Positions 7,854 to 16,980 of a stretch of 64,000 nucleotides of DNA are shown in pieces. A program made the position numbers and the translations under genes. The notes beneath the pieces were generated by a model. That model was not told where the DNA came from and did no database searches. It saw only the letters and a list, made by a program, of their open reading frames with translations. The DNA comes from Paraburkholderia sp. C35 (lineage in GTDB: Bacteria; Pseudomonadota; Gammaproteobacteria; Burkholderiales; Burkholderiaceae). How positions within the stretch are numbered: the stretch's first letter is position 1; the number at the start of each line of letters is the position of its first letter. Location: assembly GCF_003121405.1 (NCBI RefSeq), contig NZ_QBUY01000011.1, positions 54,861 through 118,860 of the forward strand, in the 5' to 3' direction.

Positions 7854-8543
7854 CTATCCAGCGATGAGCTCGAAAGCCCGCAGCAATGATTCCGCATTCG
7901 CCGAAATCCGGTCCGGCCGTCGATCCACATGGCAAACGTAAGTGGGTGCGTGCACCCTGCGCGCTGGCCCATAACGACGCACCAGTCGCATGAACATTTC
8001 CAGATCCTGCCAGGCGGGTAACGCCGGGTCATAGCCGCCAACCGATAGAACCCGCTCTCGGGGACAGAAAATCTGATTGCCGATGAAGTTGTGCGTAAAG
8101 AGATCCCGATAACTCACAATATCTTTGCGATCGACGGTCACACTTGCATGCACGCCATCTGTCATGACGCTTTCCGTGAAAAGACACGAAATCAGATCCC
8201 TGTCATTGCCTGACGCGTTCCACGAACGAATCAGGAATTCGATCCGGTCAGGCAAAAATTCGTCATCGTCATCCAGACCCGTCACGAATTCAGCGTCGGT
8301 GTTGGCAATGGCGTAATTTCGCGCCGACGGCGCACCCGTTGACGGTGCCATGTGATGAACGATGAGTCGGGGTTCCTGGCGTGCCATCTGATCGAGGAAC
8401 GTGCGCGTGTCATCGGTCGATCCGTCATTCACTACGACAGCGACGAGGTCACGATACGTTTGCCTGAATACAGACTCGAGCGCGCGCGCCAGCAAGGCGC
8501 GGCGATTGCGGGTCGGAATAATGACGGCCACTCGCGCGTTCAT
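7854..8543 (-). CDS. Glycosyltransferase family 2, truncated by in-frame TAG
   Basis: The 229 residues contain the complete GT-A catalytic core: VAVIIPTRNRRALLARAL, VVNDGSTDDT, the GLDDDDEFLPDR metal site and an ED-like QDLEMFMRL acceptor motif near residue 190. Translation stops at an amber codon (7856-7854), but the frame continues for 64 sense codons, so about 22 percent of the expected 294-residue protein is missing. If the stop is fixed in the strain, activity and therefore exopolysaccharide structure may be affected; amber suppression or a sequencing error would restore it. It follows the BY-kinase gene by five bases. Confidence 0.85.
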   Translation of the reverse strand: MNARVAVIIPTRNRRALLARALESVFRQTYRDLVAVVVNDGSTDDTRTFLDQMARQEPRLIVHHMAPSTGAPSARNYAIANTDAEFVTGLDDDDEFLPDRIEFLIRSWNASGNDRDLISCLFTESVMTDGVHASVTVDRKDIVSYRDLFTHNFIGNQIFCPRERVLSVGGYDPALPAWQDLEMFMRLVRRYGPARRVHAPTYVCHVDRRPDRISANAESLLRAFELIAG

Positions 8544-8548
8544 GGTAT

Positions 8549-10774
8549 TTACGCCTTGATTTGAGTGATTTTCTGAATCCGGCGGCGCGGCTCGAGCGAA
8601 CTGTAGTAGCTCGCGCCATACTGGCTGCGCTGGTGCGGCATGCCGTTCAGCAATGCACCCTTGATCGTCACACCGCCGTGACGCAACCTGCTTGCCGCAT
8701 CGAGCACTTCTCCTGCCGGGCTCTGGCCAAAACGCAAGACCAGCAGCGCAATACCCGCGTGTTTGCAGATCAGCACGGGATCGGTGACAGCCAGCACGGG
8801 CGGCGTATCGACAATTACGAAGTCGTACGCTTTAGAACACGTATCCAGCAACTGTTCGAAACGGTCACGCGACAACAACTCTGAAGGATTTGCGTTGTTC
8901 GAGCCGCGCGGCAACACGTCGACACCCGCCGTGACCTCCCGAACAATGGCGCGATTCAGATCGTGACCATTGATGGCGTCCGAAAGACCGGGCGATTGCG
9001 CGATGCCCAGCGCCTGATCTACTGTGCCGCGGCGCATGTCGGCGTCGATCAGAAGAATTCGCCGGCCCTCGCTGGCAAGCACGGAAGCCAGGTTCAGCGC
9101 GACAAACGATTTGCCTGCTGCGGGCCGCGCGCCCGTCAATGCAATGATGTTGTTGGTCGAATCGCCGAGACCGAACTTCAGTGCCGTGCGAAGCACCCGG
9201 ATGGCTTCAATGGCGATGTCGTCTGGCGCAGCCGTCGCGAGTATGCTCAAGCCCGCGGACTTACCCGATTTACGATGACGATCAATTCTTCGTTGCTGAA
9301 TACTGCGCGGGACCACTGCGAACACAGGCACACCCAAGGTGCCTTCAATCGCGTCCGAACTCTCCATGCCACCTAGAATGGCTCTGCGCACAAAGGCAAA
9401 TGCCGTGCCACCCATGAGGCCCAGCAGCGTCGCCAACGCAAGTACCAGCGGGACCTTGGGCGCAATCGGCGTTTCCGGCGTGACGGACACATCCACCAGG
9501 CGCACACTGCCAATCTGCCCCGCCTTGGTCATCCGCAACTGCTGTGCGCTATCCAGCAGATTCGTATACAACTCCGTGTCGACGCGCACATCGCGCAGCA
9601 AACGCAGCGCCGATTGCTCCGTATCGGGCAAACTCGCGATGCCCTTGTTGAGCGATTCCTGCTGTGCCTGCAACGCTGCGATCTGCGTATCGAGCGATAC
9701 CACGGCAGGATGCGTCGGAGCGAAGCGCTGGCTCAGTTCCAGACGCCGCTGCTGCAATTCGACCGCTTTGGCCTTGTTGTCCACCACCTGCTGCAATAGC
9801 AGCCGGGATTCTTCTGCCAGATCTGCCGTCCCTTTGCGGTTGCGGAACTCGTTGTAGCGAGTCTCGGCTTTCTCGAGTTCTTGCCGCAGTTGTGGCAACT
9901 GGTGATTGAGAAAATCCAATGCCTGTGCTGCATCAGCCGACTTGCGGTCGATATTCTGTTGAAGATAGGCTTGCGCAATGGCATTGACCGTCTCGGAAGT
10001 CAGCTTCGCATCGGTCCCATCGAGAGACAGTCGAATGATGTCGGCCTGCTTGCTTTTTTCGTCGATCGATAACGCCTTTTGCAAAGCTTCCGTCGTCTTG
10101 AGCATGGAAGCACGCGAGAGCTTGAATTCCGTGCCGGGACGCGCCACCAGTTTTTCAACGCAGATGTCGACGGTGTTACTGTGCTCAAGAACGCCCGTCT
10201 TTCCGTGCAGCAACACGGTTCCATGCGGATCGAGAAGGTCGTAGGTGTCCTCCGCGCGCGCGATCAGAACGTAGTGCTCGTCGTAGTCCTCGCGCGGAAT
10301 ATCGAACTGGCTGACTGAAATGGCCTCGCCGCCGGCGGCGAATCTCGACAGGCCAAATAGCGGCGCGGCCAGGTCATCGGCACGCATATGCCGCGCGATC
10401 ACCGAGCCAATCACGGGGAAATAGCGTGGTTGTGCCGAGATGTCCAGATGAAGCTTGCGCACCGCCTGATCGACGACGAGACGTGATTTGATGACCTCGA
10501 TTTCCGACGCAGCCGTCTGTTTTGTGTCGAACACGGATGCGAGATTTCCAAGCAGACTCTGCTCGGAACCCATGCTCTCTTCGATCTGAAACATCGCGTC
10601 CGCTCTATACACGGGGCGCGCGACGAATACATACGCGGCGCCGATGCATGCGCCCGCAAGCGTCAGTGCCGCAATCGCACGCCATTTCTCCCGGACAATG
10701 GCAAGGTAAGCGGACAGGTCGACATCATCTTCGCCCGGCAACGCGATACGCTGGTTTTTATTGAGTAGTTCCAT
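8549..10774 (-). CDS. Polysaccharide co-polymerase / tyrosine autokinase (Wzz-BY-kinase)
   Basis: The 741-residue inner-membrane protein joins a Wzz chain-length domain to a BY-kinase. N-terminal membrane helix around residues 34-54, long periplasmic coiled-coil (about 270-400), second helix near 440 (PLVLALATLLGLMGG), then a cytoplasmic ATPase: Walker A GARPAAGKS, Walker A-prime LLIDADMR and Walker B FVIVDTPP. The C-terminus has a tyrosine cluster (SQYGASYYSSLEP), the autophosphorylation site in Wzc/BceF-type enzymes. With the adjacent LMW phosphatase and Wza it forms the usual Wza-Wzb-Wzc export set, cycling phosphorylation to control polymer length. Three bases separate it from the phosphatase gene. 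Confidence 0.95.
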   Translation of the reverse strand: MELLNKNQRIALPGEDDVDLSAYLAIVREKWRAIAALTLAGACIGAAYVFVARPVYRADAMFQIEESMGSEQSLLGNLASVFDTKQTAASEIEVIKSRLVVDQAVRKLHLDISAQPRYFPVIGSVIARHMRADDLAAPLFGLSRFAAGGEAISVSQFDIPREDYDEHYVLIARAEDTYDLLDPHGTVLLHGKTGVLEHSNTVDICVEKLVARPGTEFKLSRASMLKTTEALQKALSIDEKSKQADIIRLSLDGTDAKLTSETVNAIAQAYLQQNIDRKSADAAQALDFLNHQLPQLRQELEKAETRYNEFRNRKGTADLAEESRLLLQQVVDNKAKAVELQQRRLELSQRFAPTHPAVVSLDTQIAALQAQQESLNKGIASLPDTEQSALRLLRDVRVDTELYTNLLDSAQQLRMTKAGQIGSVRLVDVSVTPETPIAPKVPLVLALATLLGLMGGTAFAFVRRAILGGMESSDAIEGTLGVPVFAVVPRSIQQRRIDRHRKSGKSAGLSILATAAPDDIAIEAIRVLRTALKFGLGDSTNNIIALTGARPAAGKSFVALNLASVLASEGRRILLIDADMRRGTVDQALGIAQSPGLSDAINGHDLNRAIVREVTAGVDVLPRGSNNANPSELLSRDRFEQLLDTCSKAYDFVIVDTPPVLAVTDPVLICKHAGIALLVLRFGQSPAGEVLDAASRLRHGGVTIKGALLNGMPHQRSQYGASYYSSLEPRRRIQKITQIKA

Positions 10775-10777
10775 AGC

Positions 10778-11218
10778 TTATGCAGTATGTTTGGCGAGAA
10801 CGTGCAGCCACGATTGCAGGGCCCGCTCAAGGTCCGCGATGCACGCTTCGAATGCCGCCTCCCCAAAGCGATAGGGATCGTCGATATCGATTTGCGTCCT
10901 GTGTCCAACCCGATAACCCTTTCCCACGGAAAATGGATAAGCCAGTTCGACGCGCTTGCGTTGCGCCTGCGTCATGGTCAGGACGATCTCCGCCGCGTGC
11001 ACTTTCTCCGGCACCAATGGCACAGCCACATGCGCGCTAATATCCAGACCTCGCTGCGCCATCAGGCGCACGGCAATCGGATGAGCCCCATGGCCCGCCA
11101 TCGCATTCAAACCCGCCGATGCAACACTGGTCTCAGGCAACGCGCTCGCCATCAGGCTCTGCGCCATCGGGCTTCGGCAAATGTTGCCCTCACAAATAAA
11201 GAGAATTTCGCTCATCAT
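10778..11218 (-). CDS. Low-molecular-weight protein-tyrosine phosphatase (Wzb-like)
   Basis: The 146-residue protein has the LMW-PTP active-site loop C-x5-R-S near its N-terminus (ICEGNICRSPM) and the general-acid motif DIDDPYRFG about residue 115. It would dephosphorylate the C-terminal tyrosines of the neighbouring BY-kinase. The start codon overlaps the stop of the wza gene (ATGA at 11218-11215), and a second ATG follows immediately, so either start is possible. Length and motifs are standard for the family, and the position between wza and the kinase is the classical wza-wzb-wzc order. Confidence 0.95.
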   Translation of the reverse strand: MMSEILFICEGNICRSPMAQSLMASALPETSVASAGLNAMAGHGAHPIAVRLMAQRGLDISAHVAVPLVPEKVHAAEIVLTMTQAQRKRVELAYPFSVGKGYRVGHRTQIDIDDPYRFGEAAFEACIADLERALQSWLHVLAKHTA

Positions 11219-12345
11219 TTGGTGATAATCGCGCCCGTCAATGCGGAGTTGATGGCGGGCAGCAGCAGTTGCAGCACGCGGCTGAATCGCACGAGGCCAT
11301 TGCCGTCGACATAAACAATGTCCTGCGGTTGCAGGGAAAACTGGTTGGCAAGCACCATCGAAACGGGCGAATGCGCGTCCAGGTGAAACACCTTGATTTC
11401 GCTTTGTTTCGTTCCGCGCACTACATAGATTTGCGCCGCATCTGCGCTCGTCGAGTTGATGCTCCCCGCCTGCGACAGCGCATCGCTCAAGCTCAGATTG
11501 CCCGTTTTGAGCGGCACGGCCGTGGTTGGCTTGATCACTTCGCCCATCACGAACACGCCGTTTTCATCACGCGAGACAACGCGCAGCAAGTCGCCGTTCT
11601 TCAAAACGACATCCGCCGGGTTGATGCCCTTTGCGATCATTTGCGACAGGTTCAACCGATAGGTCACACCGTTTCTGATCAGGTTCATGCGGCTCTGGTC
11701 GGCCGTCGGGAGGAACCCGCCAGCGCGGCCCACAGCCTCGTAGAGACTCATCGGGATATCGTTGACCGGTTGCGGTCCAGGCGACTTGACCTCGCCGTCG
11801 ACGTAGATCTGTTGCGAACGGTAAGAAGCGATGCGCACGGTCAGTTGCGGCTTGATGAATACGGTCGAGAGACGCGCATACAGTTGCCGCGTGAATTCTT
11901 CGACAGTCAAACCCGCCGCACGCAGATTGCCGACATAAGGAAACTGAACGTCTCCTTGACTATCGATCACGAACCCTTGTGCGGGATCGGATGGCCTGTT
12001 CTGCGCAGCCATGGCTTGCGCGCCCAATGCGGCGTTGAGTTCCGGATGGTCCCACACGGTGATCTGAAGCACGTCGCCCACACCACAACGATAGGTGCCC
12101 AGCTTCGCCGTGAGCTCTGCATTAAGCCCTGCGCTCTCGCTCGCGTCGACTTCCTGCATTTTCCTGATCAGCGCAAGATCGATTGGCGTGATCGGCACAT
12201 TCAGTTGCTGCGCTGCCTGATCGCCCGTCGCGCTAGTGGCCACAACGCTGGCCGGGCTTGCCATACGCATGCCCGGCGCTAGCGTGCACGCACTCAACGC
12301 CACGCAAGCGCTCACCCATCCAATGGCGCGAACGAGCGTCGTCAT
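11215..12345 (-). CDS. wza: Polysaccharide export outer-membrane lipoprotein
   Basis: From the ATG at 12345 the product begins MTTLVRAIGW and has a lipobox (VALSAC) with the lipidated Cys about residue 20, so it is exported and lipid-anchored. The YRCGVGDVLQITVWDHPEL segment and the following strands are the polysaccharide-export (PES) domain; two SLBB-type repeats follow (about IYVDGEVKSPGPQPV and VFVMGEVIKPTTAVPL). It ends with an amphipathic stretch of the kind that forms the outer-membrane helical pore in Wza. TTG/GTG starts at 12387 and 12381 with a GGGGG ahead are alternatives. It works with the BY-kinase as the translocon for polymer export. Confidence 0.93.
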   Translation of the reverse strand: MTTLVRAIGWVSACVALSACTLAPGMRMASPASVVATSATGDQAAQQLNVPITPIDLALIRKMQEVDASESAGLNAELTAKLGTYRCGVGDVLQITVWDHPELNAALGAQAMAAQNRPSDPAQGFVIDSQGDVQFPYVGNLRAAGLTVEEFTRQLYARLSTVFIKPQLTVRIASYRSQQIYVDGEVKSPGPQPVNDIPMSLYEAVGRAGGFLPTADQSRMNLIRNGVTYRLNLSQMIAKGINPADVVLKNGDLLRVVSRDENGVFVMGEVIKPTTAVPLKTGNLSLSDALSQAGSINSTSADAAQIYVVRGTKQSEIKVFHLDAHSPVSMVLANQFSLQPQDIVYVDGNGLVRFSRVLQLLLPAINSALTGAIITK

Positions 12346-12473
12346 TGCCCTCGTCGGCTCTGCCTTTTCTTGTATTTGCACGATCAACTGCCCCCGCAGC
12401 TCTCTTCATTTTTAGTGTTTAGCCACCCGTCGCATCGCAACGGGTAGTTTCTTTTTTTAACTACTTAGGCCCA

Positions 12474-13853
12474 TCAATACGCGTTGGTGCCACCAAATCC
12501 TTTGGCAATGGTGGAAAGAACAATGCGCAGGTCAAGCCAGAAGGTCCAGTTCCGGATGTAATAAAGATCGTGCTCAACGCGCTTCTGCATCTTTTCGATC
12601 TGATCGGTCTCTCCGCGATATCCATTGACCTGAGCCCAACCCGTTATGCCCGGCTTGATGCGGTAGCGCTGGATATAGTGGCTGACGCAGTTCCGATAGA
12701 TCTCGTCGTGTTCGATGGCATGCGGACGCGGCCCTACCACCGACATTTCGCCGCGCAGTACATTCAGAAACTGGGGCAGTTCATCCAGACTCGTACGCCG
12801 CAGAAACGCACCCACGCGAGTGATGCGCGTGTCGCCCCGGGCTGCCTGTTTCACCACGCCGTCGTCGTTTTGATGCACATACATCGTGCGGAACTTGTAG
12901 ATCCTGAAGACCCGGCCATCCATGCCTTGTCGGCGCTGCATGAAAAACACGGGGCCAGGCGACGACATCTTGACCAGCGCGGCAATGACAAGCATCAATG
13001 GCGCCAACGATAGCAACGACACGAGCGCGAAGGCGCGGTCGAACACTTCTTTCAGCAGCGGCGCGTAATCGAGCGGCGAGCCGAACAGGTTGAGTGCCGG
13101 CGCACCTAGCAAGTCCGTTGTCGATCCACCGAAGAGTGCGAAGCTGCTCACATCCGGGATCAAGCGGATATTGATCAGGTCGCCGCTAAACTCCTCCGCC
13201 ACGGCAGCGACAAGGTTCTCATCCGACAGTGATAGCGCCAGCCACACTTCACGGACCTGACTTGCTCGCACATGACCGGCGAACGAGCACAGTTCATTGA
13301 ATATCGGCACGTTGTTATTCGCGGTTCCTGCCGAAGTATTCAGATGCAAAGCAGCAGCAGCCCGAAAGCCACTGCCCGGGTACTGGCCAATCGTGCCTAA
13401 CACGCGCGCACATTGGGTGGCAGAGCCGACGATCGCTACGTTTCGCAGATTGTGGCCTGCGCGTCGCATCTGACGCAGCACGGATCGCGCGACGAATCGC
13501 GTGGCCGTCAGCAATGCAGCGGCCATCGCAGTCCACGACGCAAACCAGAGGCGAGAAATGTTCTCCGTGATGTGAAGCGAAAACATCAGCAGAAGACTGC
13601 AGGTTTGCACGGCTAGCCACGCCAGCATCAGCCTGCTTGCGAGCCCCGGTAACGACCGCCCGCGCCACGATTCATAAGCGCCCATCGCGGGAAACAGCGT
13701 CAACGCGAGCACCGCAGAGAACGATGTGCAGGTCGCGTAGGCATGGTGGACATCAGGACCGGACAGACGCAGAACGAACGCCACGACGGCGCAAGTGATG
13801 ATGCTGACAACATCCACCAGCCGCAACAGCTGGATGCGGATTCCAGGATTCAA
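12474..13853 (-). CDS. Undecaprenyl-phosphate sugar phosphotransferase (WcaJ family)
   Basis: The 459-residue protein has about four to five N-terminal membrane helices, a central soluble domain starting [14 protein letters not shown], and a C-terminal bacterial sugar transferase domain. The latter shows [43 protein letters not shown] and [15 protein letters not shown]. These enzymes transfer hexose-1-phosphate to undecaprenyl phosphate and so start repeat-unit synthesis. The first codon is TTG, with AAGGGGA placed about eight bases upstream. It is the first gene of the minus-strand operon, about 225 nt downstream of a sigma-54 promoter. Confidence 0.92.
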   Translation of the reverse strand: MNPGIRIQLLRLVDVVSIITCAVVAFVLRLSGPDVHHAYATCTSFSAVLALTLFPAMGAYESWRGRSLPGLASRLMLAWLAVQTCSLLLMFSLHITENISRLWFASWTAMAAALLTATRFVARSVLRQMRRAGHNLRNVAIVGSATQCARVLGTIGQYPGSGFRAAAALHLNTSAGTANNNVPIFNELCSFAGHVRASQVREVWLALSLSDENLVAAVAEEFSGDLINIRLIPDVSSFALFGGSTTDLLGAPALNLFGSPLDYAPLLKEVFDRAFALVSLLSLAPLMLVIAALVKMSSPGPVFFMQRRQGMDGRVFRIYKFRTMYVHQNDDGVVKQAARGDTRITRVGAFLRRTSLDELPQFLNVLRGEMSVVGPRPHAIEHDEIYRNCVSHYIQRYRIKPGITGWAQVNGYRGETDQIEKMQKRVEHDLYYIRNWTFWLDLRIVLSTIAKGFGGTNAY

Positions 13854-14088
13854 TTTGCTTTCCCCTTAAGCAAACAGACCGGCGCGTGAATGGTTAGCCG
13901 GTCCGACATTCGTTCTTCGTGTAGTGCCTGCTGCTCTCTTCCCGCCGCCGGCTTTCTTCTTCCCGACTTGTTTTTTTTGACCCTTGTCGGTGTGTTGTGT
14001 CATTCGACGTTTCCGGTGAATCCGCAACCTGGATCGCGTGTGCTGCCGGCCGTCTTTTCTTCCTACGTTTTGCTCGGGGCTCGTAGTG

Positions 14089-14104
14089 AGCACATGTCGT
14101 GCCA
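14089..14104 (-). promoter_or_regulatory. Sigma-54 promoter of the wcaJ-wza-kinase operon
   Basis: The minus strand reads TGGCACGACATGTGCT, nearly identical to the consensus TGGCACG-N4-TTGCT, with GG at 14103-14102 and GC at 14091-14090. The expected transcript start is near 14078. The same 15-base core recurs exactly at 21753-21767. Confidence 0.78.
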
Positions 14105-14219
14105 GCCATGCACATGGCGCGACTCGCAGCTAATCCACTGGCTTCTTCTGCCAACTATGTGGCTTTTCCACCGTTTGCATATTGAGTTGGCCGTGTGACT
14201 GGCTCAGCGACCGCGTGCT

Positions 14220-14260
14220 GTTACGTTACGGCAGGGGCTGCGATATGCGAGTTACGTAAC
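14220..14260. promoter_or_regulatory. Twin GTTACG palindromes, proposed enhancer shared by two promoters
   Basis: GTTACGTTAC lies at 14220-14229 and the perfect palindrome GTTACGTAAC at 14251-14260, 31 bp apart (about three helical turns). They are about 116-157 bp upstream of the minus-strand -24 box and 106-146 bp upstream of the plus-strand -24 box, the normal range for sigma-54 enhancer-binding proteins. The same 10-mer recurs at 21873. Confidence 0.65.
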
Positions 14261-14364
14261 AGGCGCGTGATCGCGAACGCTCGCGGAAACCGCTCTGACC
14301 TGCCGGGCCCGTCCGTGCGGGCATGCAGTGCGATCTTGCCGGTCAATGTGCGGCTGGATGAAAT

Positions 14365-14380
14365 CGGCATGGTCGTTGCT
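14365..14380 (+). promoter_or_regulatory. Sigma-54 promoter of the flippase operon
   Basis: CGGCATGGTCGTTGCT matches the -24/-12 consensus with GG at 14366-14367, GC at 14378-14379 and the exact spacing; the -12 element TTGCT is perfect. A transcript starting near 14391 would give a leader of about 90 nt before the ATG at 14480. Confidence 0.65.
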
Positions 14381-14479
14381 TTAACAACCTGTCGAAAATT
14401 GCCGACGCTGATCTTTCACCATCGGCGCGAGCACATAAAACCCATTTGAAATGGGCCGAGTGTCCAATAACAACGAGAT

Positions 14480-15976
14480 ATGTCGAATCTAAACGGGGCA
14501 ATACAAAGAAGTGTTTCTATCAATTTCGTTGGGCGCTATAGCAATATCGCCGTTCAGCTGGTTGTAACGGGGATACTGGCGCGCTTGCTGAATCCTCACG
14601 ACTTCGGGGTCGTCGCGGTACTCGCGGTACTGGTCACGTTTTTCTCATTCATCAGCGAAATGGGGTTAGGGCCAGCGATCGTCCAGTTTCGGGAACTGCA
14701 ACCGTCTGCGGTATCTGCATTGTTCTGGATGACAGTTGGCGTTGGTTCTCTACTCGGCCTTGTCTTTGCGCTGAGCGGCCCCGTTATCGGCAGCTTTTAT
14801 CGAGAAACCGGCTACGTGTCACTTGCACAGTATCTGGCGGCGTCGATCGCGCTGTCATGCTGGGGAATCGTGCCTCTGGCGCTACTGCGCAAAGCGCAGC
14901 AGTTCCGGTCGATTGTCGTTGTCGAAGTCGCCTCAGCACTCCTTTCCGGCGTTATCGCTATTGGTGCTGCGTACCGAGGCTGGGGTGTCGCCGCGCTCGC
15001 GACCAAGAGCGTTTCGTACGCGACGTTTATGTTGACGTTTTGCCTGATTGCTAGCCGCTTTAATCCGTTCACACGCCCAGACTTCCGCCATATCGGCAAT
15101 GTCCTGACGTACTCGGGCTATCAGTTCGCCTTCACCATCGTCAACTATTTCACCCGGAATCTCGACAAACTCGTAATCGGAAAGTTGATGGGCGGGAATC
15201 TGCTGGGAATGTATGACATGTCATACCGGCTCATGCTAATGCCCATATCGAACCTCACGCAGATCATCTCGCCTGCGCTGCAACCCATTTATGCCGTGCA
15301 TCAAAGCGACAGGAGCACCATCTTTGCATCGTATCGGCAGGTCGTCCGGATCTTGTCGATTGCCGGTGGCTTTGTCGGCGCGGCGTGCTACCTGTGTTCC
15401 CATGAAATCATTCTGCTGGCTTACGGCGAGAAGTGGATCGCCGCCGCTACGCTCTTTTCCATTCTGAGCCTCTCGATACCTGTTCAGGTTGTCCTGTCGT
15501 CGAGCGGAGCAATCTTTCAGGCCATCGGGCGCACCGATCTCCTCTCTCTATCGGGACTGCTGTCCGCCTGTTGCAGTGTTGGGGCCATGATCGCTGGCGC
15601 GTTGTCTGGAAGCCTGGTGCTGTTCTGCTGGCTGCTGGTTGGCAGCTTCTTCATCAATGGCATTCAAGCCTACATTATTCTGATCCGCTACGGATTTGGC
15701 GAAACGCTGCGCTGCTTTTTCCGTCCGTCGGCAGGCGTTCTGTGCGGGACCGCGTTGATACTCGCCGCGTGCGTTGCAGCGCAATGCTTCATTCACCCTG
15801 CTGACTTCAGCATCGCAACTCTTGTCGGAAAGATCGCCACGCTAACCATCCTGTATATCGCCGTATTGATCGTGACGGGTGATCTTCTCTTCCTGCGCCG
15901 CTGTCTGTCACTGAGGAACACGTCCGCAGAAGAACGCGAGTCAAAGCTGGCACTGAACGAGGGTCTTCCATCATGA
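14480..15976 (+). CDS. Lipid-linked oligosaccharide flippase (Wzx-like)
   Basis: The 498-residue protein is hydrophobic throughout, with about twelve membrane helices, and carries the polysaccharide-transport signature of the PST/MOP superfamily near its N-terminus (GILARLLNPHDFGVVAVLAV) and a second conserved segment LDKLVIGKLMGGNLLGMYD around residues 228-248. Such proteins flip undecaprenyl-linked repeat units across the inner membrane. It begins the plus-strand operon and overlaps the next glycosyltransferase by four bases (ATGA). No other flippase occurs in the locus. Confidence 0.9.
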   Translation: MSNLNGAIQRSVSINFVGRYSNIAVQLVVTGILARLLNPHDFGVVAVLAVLVTFFSFISEMGLGPAIVQFRELQPSAVSALFWMTVGVGSLLGLVFALSGPVIGSFYRETGYVSLAQYLAASIALSCWGIVPLALLRKAQQFRSIVVVEVASALLSGVIAIGAAYRGWGVAALATKSVSYATFMLTFCLIASRFNPFTRPDFRHIGNVLTYSGYQFAFTIVNYFTRNLDKLVIGKLMGGNLLGMYDMSYRLMLMPISNLTQIISPALQPIYAVHQSDRSTIFASYRQVVRILSIAGGFVGAACYLCSHEIILLAYGEKWIAAATLFSILSLSIPVQVVLSSSGAIFQAIGRTDLLSLSGLLSACCSVGAMIAGALSGSLVLFCWLLVGSFFINGIQAYIILIRYGFGETLRCFFRPSAGVLCGTALILAACVAAQCFIHPADFSIATLVGKIATLTILYIAVLIVTGDLLFLRRCLSLRNTSAEERESKLALNEGLPS

Positions 15977-16980
15977 CAACTTTCTCCATCATCGTCCCCG
16001 TGTACAACGTAGAGCACTTTCTGCAGGAGACGCTTGATTGCATCGCCGCGCAGATCTTTACGGATTTCGAGGTGATCCTGATTGACGACGGATCCACCGA
16101 TAGAAGCGGCGCAATCGCACGCGACTTTTGCCGACTGAACTCACGATTCACATACAGTGCGCGAAACAATCAGGGCGTCTCTTCGGCTCGAAACGCCGGA
16201 ACGGATCTGGCGACGGGCGAATATCTCTACTACATGGATGCCGACGACAAGATCGTGCCCGATATGCTCGAACGCTGTTATGCGAGTCTCAAGGCACACA
16301 ATGCGGATATTGTGCTGTTCGACGCGGACGTTTTTCCTATTCAATCGCCCGACTATCCGCTATACAAGGGATATTACAGAAGGCCCGCGGTTGCCTCTCC
16401 GTTGCCGAGTGGTGAAGTGCTGGCCGAGTCCGTGGCGCAGAACCGTTTCTTTACATCGCCCTGCTGTTATATCGCCCGACGCGATGTTATTGGTCACTTG
16501 AGATTTATCGAAGGCATGGTGTTCGAAGACAATCATTTCTTCGTTGCATTGCTGACGGAGCGAAGTCTGCGCGTTACTGTTCTGCCTCAGCCCCTATTCC
16601 AAAGACGGCTTCGGTCCGATTCGATTACCTCCGGTCGAAAGAACCGTCACCACTACGACAGCATGCACCGGTTGCTCAAGGAAACCATCGCGTTACCTTT
16701 TTCGGCTGTTCCCCGCCAACATCGAGCTTCCGTGCGCGTATCGCTGGTCGATGGACAGCTTCGCAGCATTCCGTCGATCAGCTACGAAGCAGGCATCACG
16801 CCAGCGCTTCGTCTTCGCAACCTCGCAGCGCTCTGGTACGCCGCCACGCGAGTATCGTCCCGCTTCCTGAGTGCCAGACGCATCGCGATCAGCCTGTTTC
16901 CCGAGCTTCGGCAGCTTAAACAGCGGTCAGCGCGGGCCGGATTCTCCGTCGGTCACTCAATCACGGATGGCCGTCAATAA
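15973..16980 (+). CDS. Glycosyltransferase family 2
   Basis: The 335-residue protein begins FSIIVPVYNVEHFLQETL, then LIDDGSTDRSG and YLYYMDADDKI, the nucleotide-binding and metal-binding (D-A-D-D) motifs of GT2 GT-A domains. A conserved ED-like pair (VFEDNHFF) near residue 182 matches the acceptor/base region. No membrane helix is evident. Start and stop overlap the flippase and polymerase genes, showing a compact three-gene operon. It transfers one sugar of the repeat unit; donor unknown. Confidence 0.9.
   Translation: MTTFSIIVPVYNVEHFLQETLDCIAAQIFTDFEVILIDDGSTDRSGAIARDFCRLNSRFTYSARNNQGVSSARNAGTDLATGEYLYYMDADDKIVPDMLERCYASLKAHNADIVLFDADVFPIQSPDYPLYKGYYRRPAVASPLPSGEVLAESVAQNRFFTSPCCYIARRDVIGHLRFIEGMVFEDNHFFVALLTERSLRVTVLPQPLFQRRLRSDSITSGRKNRHHYDSMHRLLKETIALPFSAVPRQHRASVRVSLVDGQLRSIPSISYEAGITPALRLRNLAALWYAATRVSSRFLSARRIAISLFPELRQLKQRSARAGFSVGHSITDGRQ

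Larger units (their letters stand above)
13854..14479. other. Divergent EPS regulatory region
   Basis: These 626 bases separate the wcaJ-type operon from the flippase operon. They hold no convincing gene. They contain a minus-strand sigma-54 promoter (14089-14104), a plus-strand sigma-54 promoter (14366-14380) and, between them, two GTTACG palindromes. The wcaJ leader is purine-rich and has a 7-bp stem (GACCGGC 13877-13883 with GCCGGTC 13897-13903) just before the ribosome-binding site. Confidence 0.7.

Noticed and set aside
11269..12282. Long plus-strand ORF of 337 codons opposite wza
   Set aside because: It mirrors the GC-rich codon pattern of the real gene on the other strand, has no family match, and wza is fully supported by lipobox and export domains.
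13890..14198. Possible 102-codon gene between the divergent EPS operons
   Set aside because: It overlaps the minus-strand promoter and leader, has no ribosome-binding site or recognisable protein features.
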